Assembly: GCA_029851415.1 (NCBI GenBank)
Contig: CM056744.1
Span: forward strand, 69,868,172 to 69,932,171
Reading direction: 5' to 3'
DNA: 64,000 bases
DNA from: Eretmocerus hayati
Taxonomy: Eukaryota; Arthropoda; Insecta; Hymenoptera; Aphelinidae
The notes beneath the pieces were generated by a model, which was given only the letters and a program-made list of their open reading frames with translations, was not told where the DNA came from and ran no database searches. Below are positions 46,401 through 55,927 of the stretch, piece by piece (position 1 is the stretch's first letter; every line of letters starts with the position of its first letter). The translations under genes were made by a program, and so were the position numbers.

Positions 46401-47430
46401 GTCCAAAAAATCACTGCACTAATTTACAGCAGAAGTGCCCATATACATTGTGGGCGTGGCTAACCCCGGAGGGGAGTTGCCTATTCGTCATAGCGGACCC
46501 GCGTCCTCCCCAACTCTCGCGGCGACTTCGTCTTCACCGGATGTAAAACTACTTGCTCAAAATGGCCGCTGTAACGCCGCGCGTGGTCAACAAGGGCTAA
46601 AATCGCGGGCTATGAAGAAAATGACGCGATCGCCACGCCACGAGAGCCTGGGGATGACGCGGTGATGACGCGGGGGCGACGTGGCGGAGACCGACTCCAC
46701 CACGTCGCCCTGACGATGACGGACAACCCGCAGGAGTTAGCACCGGACGCACGACTCTCCGCGGTGGGGCACAAGCACGAGGGTGGGCGCACACTTGGGG
46801 AGCATTATTAGGCTCACTTCCCGCAATCCTGACTAATCTGACGCAGCTTCCTTCTGCAACCACAGCCCACGGCTGCTCAGCAACACAGCAACAGCAGCAG
46901 CAATGCCGGCCAGGAACTCTCAGGTGGTGAGCAGCCTGACGCCACAGCCCAGGGAAAGTCCAGGGTGCCCGGGTCAGGCGAAATGTATGGCTGCTGCTCG
47001 CTAGCCAAATCACACTGTCACACACACAAGTTTGGTGACACACGCGGAACGGCACTGTCTCGATCCGCGGCACTGGGGTCACTTTACTGCCCCAAACTCC
47101 AGGTCGACTCCTGGTGCACGACGACGCGGCGGCAACTCGTACGGGGAGGTGTACACCGGGCGGCAGCCATCTATGAATTGCCAGCCGGCGACGCTCAGCG
47201 CAACTTCCTCCAGCCCACGCAAGCGCCACGCCGCCCGACACGATGGGCCGGTAGGTGCTGTCACCACCTTGGTGGCGGGAGCGATCGGCCCGTTCAAATA
47301 TCTCGAAGTTGTCCCTTGTCACCTCGGGCAAACCTCAAAGAAAAACAAAAGTTGCGAGGGTTAATTCTGGTTCCCCCGGCCCGAGGTGACGACGAGGGTT
47401 TTCGAGGGGTGAGACATTGCGTGCTGCAAC
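46401..47430. other. GC-rich segment, unassigned
   Basis: May include the rest of the LTR. Long overlapping frames on both strands reflect high GC; one encodes a Cys run from an AGC/CAG repeat near 46880-46905. I see no credible protein. Confidence 0.4.
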
Positions 47431-47439
47431 GTTTCACGT

Positions 47440-47536
47440 TGCAAAAGATGTGGTGAGGAGGACAATTAGCTAGGAATAGTCGGAGTTTCTCAATTTTATC
47501 CCTTAGAGAGTTGAGGTTGACAAACCCCGATTTCAA
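47440..47536 (-). pseudogene. Jockey/CR1-like LINE ORF2, start of endonuclease
   Basis: Minus strand encodes KSGFVNLNSLRDKIEKLRLF and then LANCPPHHIF, matching the N-terminal block of LINE EEP endonucleases. Homology stops within about 35 codons, where unrelated GC-rich DNA begins. It lies downstream of ORF1 as expected. Confidence 0.6.
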
Positions 47537-47968
47537 AAAGTCCCCTCTCCCTCGCGAACTCCCAGCAGGTTTAGTTTGTCAGGGATTATCGAATGATGTT
47601 GGTGTTGTTCCCGTACTCTGGTTGTTAGGAGATTTGGGAGTGTCGCGCTGAGGTGGCTTTCTTTAATTTGAGTATCTCGGAGCCGACACGTAAGCAGTGT
47701 GAAGTGCATGCAAGTCTGCGGGATTTCTGAATACATGAGCTGACGCTCTTCCATCCTCCCTCACCAAAAATGGTCCACCACTGTGTCAGACGTATTTGAA
47801 GCCTAGCTGCCTAGCAAGGGGCCTCAAACTTTTGAATCATTTGCAAGTGTTTTGTGTCAGCATCTCATTTATGAATATCTTGCGTTCTGGCACGTGAGTT
47901 TCCGATGACTGATGCACAAGGGCGGAGTTGCTGGCTGTAAAGTAGCTGTGTTTGACCGTCCGTTCGGC

Positions 47969-48657
47969 TCACATGATGTTCTCAACAAGTTCACTTCGAG
48001 AAAGGCGCACCACACAAGAAACTAGACCAGATGGAGAATTCCTAGTACGATCAGCACCCGATTCGTCAGCCACCCACCGACCCGGAAGGAAGCGCACGCC
48101 AGTGATGTCTTCCTCTTCAAGCGAAGGAAGGATAATGCTGAGCACTGCAAAAGAAATATTCTCAATGACTTCTTGCGAAGCATCGGAATCGGGTGTTAGT
48201 GCCATCATAGGAGTTCCATCACCGGCGCTCGCCCCCCCCCCCCCCCGAATTCCAACAGACGACTGGAGAACCGAGTCCAGAGGTGGTAGAATCGAGGGAT
48301 CCGATGGAAGTTGAGAGTCTCCAGCAGTGGTATCTGAATCAATGTTTCTAGATTGAATAATTTCATGGATATCTTCCGTCAACCGCACAGCACTCTGGAT
48401 CTCATTGATAGTATGAGTCAGACTGTTGATCTGACTTTCAAGCTTAGAATTTTTCTTCAAGAGAAGCTTCCGATCAAGGATCATCTCATCCAGCTGAGAG
48501 CTCTGTTTCTTAATGAGTTTCTCGAGAACCAACTCACGTGCTTGACTTTTGAAATTTAGCTCAGCCTTTGCTGGAAAGCGAGCCGATGAACTAGGAGCAC
48601 CGCTGAGTCGATCAAGGAGCGATTTGATCTCGGATTGCTGGTCTTGAAGAGCATTGA
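47969..48657 (-). pseudogene. Jockey/CR1-like LINE ORF1, coiled coil and C-terminal domain
   Basis: Encodes a leucine-zipper-like coiled coil (LEKLIKKQSSQLDEMILDRK, LKKNSKLESQINSL) followed by a C-terminal domain (ENISFAVLSIILPSLEEEDI, TGVRFLPGRW, LVSCVVRLSRSELVENIM) of the FP25-like type found in insect LINE ORF1 proteins. A C15 homopolymer at 48232-48246 codes for Gly within a linker. It is split from its N-terminal part by the tRNA-bearing insert. Confidence 0.7.
48646..48657. repeat. Target-site duplication of the 342-bp tRNA module, left
   Basis: GAAGAGCATTGA, repeated at 49027-49038; two T's before it also match. Confidence 0.85.
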
Positions 48658-49026
48658 TGCCGATTTACGAATATAATACCATTTGAAACATAGGAGGACG
48701 AGTCAAGTTCGAAAAGTGTAACCTGATTTTAGGCGCCTTCGGCAAAGAAAAGGCGCGCATATGCATGACATCGAGACAAGAGTTCCTGGAGCCCTGGATA
48801 GCTCAGCTGGTAGAGTGTTTTTCCCGCTGTGAAGAAGGCCCCCAGTTCAAATCTGGGTCCAGGCGACTTTTCTCTCTCGATGTCTGTCATATGCAATTTT
48901 TTCATTAAATAACACCTCCACGATCAAACCCGATCGTTAATTTCTCAATGAATCGATCTCAAACTCGAGATTGATAGAGAAATAAAATTAGTCCTCCGAT
49001 GCCGATTCACGAATATAATACCATTT
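48658..49026 (+). mobile_element. tRNA-bearing retroelement, 342-bp unit (1.08 units)
   Basis: A 369-bp insert in the LINE ORF1. Its first and last 27 bp are direct repeats (TGCCGATTTACGAATATAAT onward at 48658 and 49000), so it holds slightly more than one 342-bp unit. In the middle, a tRNA-like gene is bracketed by inverted repeats, 48758-48777 and 48875-48894 (GCATATGCATGACATCGAGA and its near complement). A TTTT pol III terminator follows the tRNA at once. There is no poly(A) tail and no protein. Confidence 0.8.
48792..48865 (+). tRNA. tRNA-like gene, anticodon loop CCGCTGT
   Basis: Cloverleaf: acceptor CCCTGGA/TCCAGGC (6 of 7 pairs), D-arm GCTC/GAGT, a 5-6-bp anticodon stem, and a perfect T-stem CCCAG/CTGGG. 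The A box TAGCTCAGCTGG fits the consensus and the B-box region is GTTCAAATC. The loop would give anticodon GCT, but position 33 is C, not the usual U, and there is no long variable arm as in tRNA-Ser. So it is a tRNA-like or pseudo-tRNA gene with a good pol III promoter; TTTT at 48868-48871 would end transcription. Confidence 0.65.
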
Positions 49027-49038
49027 GAAGAGCATTGA
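49027..49038. repeat. Target-site duplication of the 342-bp tRNA module, right
   Basis: GAAGAGCATTGA, as at 48646-48657. Confidence 0.85.
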
Positions 49039-49833
49039 GTCGCTGAAAAATGAGATCGAGTTTAATCACCGGAATAAGAATGTTACTGCAGGCTCAACCT
49101 GAGGCTGCAGCAGCAGCAGTGCATGGTGTAGGAGGCAGCGCCGATGTCGTCCGCGAAGGAGTGTTTGAGATACCACAACCACCGGTGATGTTGAGTGGTG
49201 AATGACTGATGGGGGTCTCGCCAGCATCAGTGACTCTTGGCAGAGATGTCTCCGATGTTCCGGATGTATCGCGTGCAGGAGAGTTATGAGGCAGCGTTTG
49301 TAGTGGGCGAGCGCTCTCTCGTGATGCCTGAGACCACGGTTGATTCGTGACCGATTCCTGAGGAGTGATTTTCACGGGCAACACTTTTCGCTCTTTTGAA
49401 TTGACCCCCAAGTTGGTGGAGCTTGCGCGAGATGACGTACGCGCATGGCTAGGGCCAGCAGCTGGCGCCGCAGGCGGAGGCGAGCGAAGATAGCGAGAGC
49501 GACTTACGGGAGGGCTGAGGTGGTGGGAGGCGTAGTTGGAGGAAGCACTTGTCCCCCTCCTGACATTCGAGAGCCGCGAGAGAGAGATGGATATCGCGTC
49601 TTTGTGCTGCGTTGAAAAACTGTCGGCTGCTGTCCAGGCGTCGTCTGCTTGATGGACATTATCTTCTGCTCCGATTTCTCTCGACGGCAGTTGTCAGACG
49701 AGCCATCATTCTCCCTGTTTGCACACTTGGAATGCCTGGGTAGTTGGCATACTGGGCACAGCTTTAGTTGTTGCTTGGGATTTGATGGAGGCCTGCCACA
49801 AACCACGCATGCACCTGATTCGTCCGCAGGCAT
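49039..49833 (-). pseudogene. Jockey/CR1-like LINE ORF1, PHD-type finger and linker
   Basis: From the ATG at 49833 the minus strand encodes a Cys/His finger (ACVVCGRPP, KLCPVCQLPRHSKC, C) of the PHD-like kind seen at the N-terminus of many CR1/Jockey ORF1 proteins. That frame ends at 49504, while the Ser/Thr-rich linker (49094-49411) is in the frame of the coiled-coil part. At least one frameshift therefore lies between, plus a TGA at 49094-49096. A broken ORF1. Confidence 0.65.
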
Positions 49834-50401
49834 CGTGCAGATGTGCTCGCACTGAGTTGAGAAAGAGGAAGTAGGACTAATCCAACCCGTGTGGAACTTA
49901 CCCCGTGCCTTGCTTCTGCTGCCGCACGTGCTAACAGCCTCTGGATAACCTCACTGCTCGATAAGTTAGATTTTCGGCTCAGAGGAGGTGCAAGTCACAA
50001 AGTGCAGCGAAGATAACAGTTGCTACGGTGACTTACATAGGGAGGCGTGCAAGTGGCTGAAAAAAGCAGGCCCGAGGCATGTGGTTGGTATGCTCACCAG
50101 AGAAAGAGGTGCTTACCAGAGAGAGGGAGGAAGAGAGATTGGTTGATTTATTGATTGAAGAATTTATTGAGGGTAGAGAGTAGCCCCTATTAGCTCTATT
50201 TGCGATAAATATGTGGAACAATGAGATACAATGAATATAATGAAAGACCAAAGAAATTGCTCAGGTAATGCTCGGTGAAGACTGTGAGATGCTTGAAAAT
50301 TGTGTCAAGACAGCTTACATATGAGACTATGCTACAAAATATCTGTGACTATACTAGAATAATGGCCTGCAAACAATGATGGTGGTCCGAGAGGACACAC
50401 C
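49834..50401. other. LINE 5' or 3' untranslated sequence, unassigned
   Basis: Lies between the ORF1 start on the left and a LINE ORF2 C-terminus on the right, both minus strand. It probably holds the 3' UTR of one copy and the 5' UTR of the next. No repeat or tail was seen. Confidence 0.35.
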
Positions 50402-50945
50402 TCATACGAGTCCGGGTAGGTTGAGTTTACCTATCAGTGCGGAAGGGATTAAGTCTAGGTGCTCCTTTTGCGCTCTCGACATCCATCCAAGCACGTCGCG
50501 TTTCATGAGTGTCGCGCGTAGAGAGTACTTGAATGCGTCAGGGCTTTGTTTCTCAAAACCCACGTTAGTAAGTGCGTTGAAAAGCTTCGATGCGACGTGA
50601 ATCAATGACTGGTTCAAGGCTTCGGTACGAGGGGGTTTGTATGTCATGATGTGTCCGTTGCGGCACTCTGACTGACGTTTGGATGGGGTATCAGAAACCA
50701 ATTCGAAGCGTGGTCTCAAAAATGAAGGAAGATCATGGCGGATGATCGAAAAGGCCAAAGAACCGATGAGATACTCTCTGCGTCGTTCTGCAGATAGCCA
50801 TCCCAGAGCCAAACGGTAAGGTGTTACGAGTGCACGGCGGGGCACGCTACCGTGAGCAAACCTGACGCAGGTGTTCATGAGTGTTTGAAGTTTCAGGGTT
50901 TGTGTTTTATCAAGACCGGTTATGAGGATGGCGTATACCGGTCTC
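50402..50945 (-). pseudogene. Jockey/CR1-like LINE ORF2, C-terminal end
   Basis: Encodes the post-RT C-terminal region of CR1/Jockey ORF2: ITGLDKTQTLKLQTLMNTC, VRFAHGSVPRRALVTPYRLA, LGWLSAERRREYLIGSLAFS and a closing segment with NALTNVGFEKQSPDAFKYSL. In such proteins this follows the RT thumb. The RT part of apparently the same copy resumes at about 53690, with a 2.7-kb insert between. Confidence 0.8.
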
Positions 50946-53689
50946 GTTTGCTAAATTACCCCAAAATCGTATCTGAAGAACTACGGCTCTAAAATTCATC
51001 GAATCGATCCCAAATTTTCCACAGAGTTAGAAGATCCTCGTGGAAATGGTGGAAAGTCAGTGATTTCCTTGGAAAATATCTGTGTCAGTCAAAAACCGTC
51101 TCGAATGTCGAAACTCTTCGAGGTCGGGCTGCTATTATACTCACAAGGTAGGATTCCTGTGAGCTGTATTGCTCCATGAGGGACTTTCCACCAATCCTAC
51201 GGTGATCTTCTAACTCTATGAAGAAATTGGGGATTGATTCGATAAGTTTTGGAGCCGTAGTTTTATAAATTCGAGGTTGGGGTAATACGAGTAAGTATTC
51301 TGTATCGCGAAGTCGATAACTGCATTTTATAAGTTGGCAGCATTGCCGTGGTCTCCGTTTACTCGTTTGTGATGTCGGCTGCTAGCAGACATCGCAAGCG
51401 CGGCACAAACGCGTGCTCTCGCTTGCATGCTGGCTTTTCAGTATATACCACGAATTCTCGTAGTCGGCGTTCTGCGAGGAAATTGTGGCTCCCTGGTGGA
51501 GATTAGAGTGTCCGGGTCGTGTGAAAGTGTGACAGCTGTGAGTGTTTCGTGCTGTGCTGAGTGTGCTATTGTACAAACGCAAATGCTCGCATCTCGCGGT
51601 CGGGATAGGATGCACCTGGGCTACTACCGTGGACACCACCTCTGACACGGCTTTGTTATTTTGAAAGAAAAATAACAAAAATTTGGTCTGTGATCATTGA
51701 AAAAATGTCGTGACGGAGGAGTGCAAGATCTTCTAGAAGCTAGCGAGACCAAGAGAAAACCTGTTGTTTGTGTATTTGTAGCGTGAGTGATGGTTTATTA
51801 CAGCATGTTTTCCCCATCTAAGTGCATGCAATTGCTCTTGTCAGTTCTTAGATTTCCCCCCAAATATTCAATGAGAGAAGTTTTGAAAGAGTTTTTGGAT
51901 TCAAAATGATGTGATAAATATGGAATATTGTATGCAAGTGGAATTGAGTTGGATAGTTGTCTAGAAGTTATTATAGTTGACTTGGTGAATATCGTGGATC
52001 AGAATCAGCAAGTAGCATCAACCTCGAACATTGCCTTTGACCTTGTTATGAGTCTCCTGTTTCTTAATTATCACCCCTAAGCCACCTAGAGCTCTGCGAG
52101 AACTCCATTTCCTATTTTTACAGTTCACCAAGATGCATGATTGGTATGCACTCATGGCAAAGATATATGGAGTTAGATTTTTAGTTGTGAGCAGCAGTTT
52201 CTTAGGCTTTCAGAAATGAGCTGAATTATCTTTTATATTGTAATGATATCATGGACAGAAAACTATTCATGAAAAGCTTGCTTTCCTATAATCAGACGAT
52301 TGCAGTGACACGTCATACATTATTGGAAAAGACCATGGGTCAATCAAATATCTGTTAACTCTATCACCCAGATTCTTGATGACGCAAGACTATACTTAGT
52401 TTCAATTTCAAATTATTGAATCATGCAAGATAATTCAAGTTCATGAATAAAACTAATAGCCCTCTAGAAGCGATTTTATAGGATAATTGATTTCCTCTCA
52501 ATGATGGTTTATGTAAGTACTTGGTGGGCGAACTTTGATATCTTCTTATGCATGTAGATTTGATAGCTTTTCAATGAATGTACATGCTATCAAATAAAAC
52601 AATTCAATTCATGTTGATGAACATGAATGCAGATGGCTATCCATAAGGTAGGACCAACCTGCGGTCCAAGGGATAATCGATTTCCTCTCAATAATGGCTC
52701 ATGTGAGTACTTGGTGGGCGAACTTGGATATCTATCTATGCATGTGAATTTGAATGCTTTTTATGAATTTATATACGTTATCAAATAAGACAATTCAATT
52801 CATGTTGTTGAACATGAATGCGGATGACTATCTATATGGGAGGATCGGCCTGCTTTCCAAGGGATAATCGATTCCCTCTCTATAATGGCTCATGTGAGTA
52901 CTTGGTGTGCGAACTTGGATATCTTTCTATGCATGTGAATTTGCATGCTTTCAGATGTATTTTCCAAAGTGTGAATTGAATTTACGCTGATCAACATTAA
53001 TGGAGATGACTATCTATTTGGGAAGATCAACCTGTTTTCCAAGGGAGCTCCATATCCATTCTTGTATTTGGAGATGAATTTTGGAATTGACGGATGGTGA
53101 ATCTTAAGGAGGATCTATTTGGGTGAATCAACCTGCTATCCGATGAAGCTGTGGATGCATCTTTGTTTCTGGGCATAAATTTTGGAATTGGGGGATGGCG
53201 AATCTCCAAAAGGATCTGTTTGGGAGAATCAACCTGCTTTCCAAGGAAACTCTGGATCCATTTTTGTTTCTGAACATGAATTAAGAAATTGACCGATGGT
53301 AAATCTCAAAAAGGATCTGTTTGGCTTAATCAACCTGCTTTCCAAGGGAGCGCTGGATTCACTCTTGTTTCTGAACATGAATCCTGGAATTCATGGCAAA
53401 AAATTTCCTTTTGCATAAATCTTTGAATTCATCTCATTCTGGGGGAAATGCTGTCTTATTTCCAAATCATCTACGTTTGTGAGCGTGGATATATAGAATG
53501 CAGGGGTATAAATGGTGGATCCCTTATAGTTTGACGGAATCTGGAATATTTTCGAATCATTCGAGCTAGTCCCCAAGTCATCCACTCGTGCGCTAGAAGA
53601 TCAGTGCTGCCAACAACAGAAAATTACATATGAGTAGCTCATTCTACGTGTCGCCATCTACACTTAGAATGAGCTACTAGTATGAGCCC
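50946..53689. mobile_element. 2.7-kb insert splitting the LINE, with internal satellites
   Basis: Interrupts the LINE ORF2 between thumb and C-terminal region. It has no recognised protein. Its right end has a perfect 14-bp inverted repeat (AGTAGCTCATTCTA at 53633-53646 and its complement at 53665-53678). Two tiers of tandem repeats fill 52481-53390. Left terminus and target duplication are not certain, so the type of element is open. Confidence 0.5.
52481..53390 (+). repeat. Two-tier tandem repeats (about 190 bp, then about 101 bp)
   Basis: Three units of about 190 bp start at GGATAATTGA/GGATAATCGA (52481, 52671, 52862). They pass into shorter units of about 100 bp marked by AACCTGCTTTCCAAGG (near 53027, 53131, 53231, 53332). 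The shorter unit looks like a deletion derivative of the longer. Confidence 0.8.
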
Positions 53690-54121
53690 GCCTGATAACC
53701 CAAGAGAGTACTGCATCCTCTTAATAGTGTCGCGCGGTAATCGAAGTGGGGCAGTACAAGGCTCACCGTGAGCTGTTGCTTCAGGGGGCGCAAGAGAGTG
53801 CTCGGCTTATCATTCGCTAGGAGTGGAGGGAGCCATGGATCTTCCTAGATGAGAGATTGATCTGCTTTCTCCAGTCCAGAGAAGAGGAGATTGTTAGCCC
53901 GAGAAGCTTGATGTTATCTACGTATGGTATGACTGTATTGTTGACGCGGATGGGAGGGATGCGCTTCAGATCAATAGTCTTAAGATCCAATTCGCTACCG
54001 AGAATAATAACAGTTGTTTTGCCTGCATCAAGCCTAAGACCATTAAGTAAGGTCTATGCCACCACTGAGTTTGCATCTTAGTTGATGAGTGCGATCATCC
54101 TGTCGATATCAGCAGGGAGGC
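53690..54121 (-). pseudogene. Jockey/CR1-like LINE RT, palm end to thumb
   Basis: Continues from the catalytic FADDT motif across the tRNA-bearing insert (GLPADIDRMIALIN), then TTVIILGSELDLKTIDLKRI and LGLTISSLLWT, to QLTVSLVLPHFDYRA. Several stop codons and frame breaks are present. Confidence 0.75.
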
Positions 54122-54136
54122 CATGTATATATATGC
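54122..54136. repeat. Target-site duplication of the 429-bp tRNA module (solo), left
   Basis: CATGTATATATATGC; 14 of 15 bases match 54743-54757. Removing the insert restores the LINE reading DDTGIYMHGLPAD. Confidence 0.8.
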
Positions 54137-54742
54137 AAATTATACCGATAAAGTAGATCTCATCAATATTTCGACTCTGTCGCTCAATTGGATGAAATAC
54201 ATATTATGAATGAATTTATCGTTCTTTCGAGCCACTTATAATCGTCGCGCCCAGGCGACGATCACAGTTTGACGATTATAAGTGGCTCGAAAGAACGATA
54301 AATTCATCCATTGAATGTATTTCATCTAATTGAGCGATAACGTCGAAATATTGATGAGATTCACCTTATCGGTAGAATTTGCATATTTGAATGGTCATGG
54401 TTCCTTGATTGACCGCATCGAAAGATTGGCACAGGAGATGAGAGAAGGATTCCCCGAGCGAGTGAATTCCCAATCGCCTCGGTGGTCTGATTGGTTAAGG
54501 CGCCGGTCCGGAGTACCGGAGATTGCGAGGTTCAAGTCCCGCCAGAGGAAGGATTTTTTCATCTCTTGGCCAATCTTTCAATAAAAAATTGAGAAATCCA
54601 AAAAAATAAAAAATCCCTTCGTGATGCAGCCACTGTAAAAGTGGAGCCTCGGAGGTCGCAGTTTGACATTTGTCAAACTGTGATCGTCGCCTGGGCGCGA
54701 CGATTATGAGTGGCTCGAAAGAACGATAAATTTATTCATTAA
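54137..54742 (+). mobile_element. tRNA-bearing retroelement, 429-bp family, snap-back copy
   Basis: Starts with about 126 bp of the unit in inverted orientation (54137-54262), then switches to one full direct unit (54263-54742). The first 250 bp can thus fold back on itself. It contains a tRNA-like gene at 54476-54549 with T6 downstream. Compared with the array at 57297-59051 it is visibly diverged and begins and ends at different points of the unit. Confidence 0.85.
54476..54549 (+). tRNA. tRNA-like gene, 429-bp family, solo copy
   Basis: Same fold as the array copies: D-arm GTCT/AGGC, anticodon stem CCGGT/ACCGG, B box GGTTCAAGTCC. The acceptor has an added mismatch (CCAGAGG). Six T's at 54554-54559 would stop pol III. 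Confidence 0.6.
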
Positions 54743-54757
54743 CATGCATATATATGC
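54743..54757. repeat. Target-site duplication of the 429-bp tRNA module (solo), right
   Basis: CATGCATATATATGC, matching 54122-54136 with one difference. Confidence 0.8.
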
Positions 54758-54890
54758 CTGTGTCATCTGCAAAGATTTTATGGGATGTGTGACAGAGTAC
54801 TCGAGAGAGGTCGTTAATGGAAATAAGGAATAGTAGTGGACCAAGAACGCTACCTTGGGGCATGCTTGCATTAACGTCAAGCGTCAGAGA
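54758..54890 (-). pseudogene. Jockey/CR1-like LINE RT, catalytic palm
   Basis: Minus strand has MPQGSVLGPLLFLISINDLS and then SHKIFADDTGIYMH, the RT motifs 4 and 5 of Jockey/CR1-type LINEs. Upstream sequence is replaced by a GA-rich tract and R1-clade LINE DNA at about 54890-54905. Confidence 0.85.
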
Positions 54891-54904
54891 GAAAGAGAGA
54901 GAGA

Positions 54905-55403
54905 GAGACCTCGCAGGGGGCAAACATAAGAGGTCCAAATGGTTCCAGGAGGAATATGATGGACTGAAGAGGGAAGGAAGAAGAGAGAAGAGAGAAGAGA
55001 GAAGATCGAAGATCGGAGATCGAAGATAGAAGAGAGATCGAAGAAAGAAGAAAGAAGAATGGAGAATGAAGAGATGGAAGAAGATCGAAGAAGGGGAAAC
55101 AACACCTGCGAGTCGTGAGAAGAGAGACGCTCGATCCTGAGCGCGAGATGCCGCCGGCTCTGAAGTAATGCTCACGCGGTGCCGGGGCCGGATTGGTAAG
55201 TTGGTGGATCTCTCCCTTGTCCAATGGCCAGCGCCAACGGAGAAGGAAGAGAGGGTTTACCCGGTTCGGATGGCCGTATCGATGCGGATTACAGCCCGGG
55301 ACTGTTGGGGAGGTGCTGGCCAACCGTGTTTGGCTGACCAGTGCCTCTCCTTCGTACGTCGCAGCGTATTCGCCCTACAACCACTTTGAAAGAAAAAAAA
55401 AGA
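54905..55403 (+). mobile_element. R1-clade LINE, 5' tip fused to 3' UTR (internally deleted)
   Basis: Begins CCTCGCAGGGGGC, the 5' tip of the R1-clade LINE, and at once continues with the LINE 3' UTR (AGGTCCAAATGGTTCCAGGA onward, homologous to the 3' UTR at 32648-33142), ending in an A-rich tail GAAAGAAAAAAAAAG. About 5 kb are missing. Confidence 0.75.
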
Positions 55404-55719
55404 CCTCGTAGGGGGCTTCGAGTGTGACTTTCGGGCTGCACTGTAAGCTTGAGGGAGCGACGCCCCTCCGGACCCGAGTCCTACACTTATACTTACACAC
55501 CTCGTAGGGGGCTCTGAGTGTGACCTTCGGGCTGCATTTGGAGCTTGAGGGAGCGATGCCCCTCCGGACTCGAGTCCTACATTGACACTTACACACACTA
55601 CACCCTACATGCACCATACTCCCGCCTGCTCAAACACTACACAAACATACCAACATTATACAGGACACGCATCACACAGAACACCACACCCATGCTGGTC
55701 TGGTCCGGAGTCGGCCAGC

Positions 55720-55887
55720 ATGCGATTCCAGGCACTGGAGAAAGAGAAGAAAGGAATTCTTGCCGTCAATGCGGCGAACCAGGTCACCATGCCGCGACTT
55801 GCAAGGAAAAACCAAATTGCCTAAGCTGTGCGGCGATCGCGTCCGAATCTGACCACAGATCTGGAGCCAGGAACTGCACTGCGTACT
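55720..55887 (+). pseudogene. R1-clade LINE copy 2 ORF1, start fused to last zinc knuckles
   Basis: Keeps the start (MRFQALEKEKK) and then jumps to the last two knuckles in another frame (CRQCGEPGHHAATC, CLSCAAIA). About 1.6 kb is deleted. At the junction, GGAATTCTTGCCGTCAATG (55753-55771) is the inverse of a segment near the ORF1 start in the intact copy. Confidence 0.8.
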
Positions 55888-55927
55888 AGAGGGCAAAAGC
55901 CACATATAGACGTAGGAAGGGAAGAGA

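Noticed and set aside
46597..47331. 244-codon minus-strand ORF and overlapping 163-codon plus-strand ORF
   Set aside because: GC-rich sequence gives long chance frames; composition is odd (Cys run from a CAG-type repeat) and no domain is visible.
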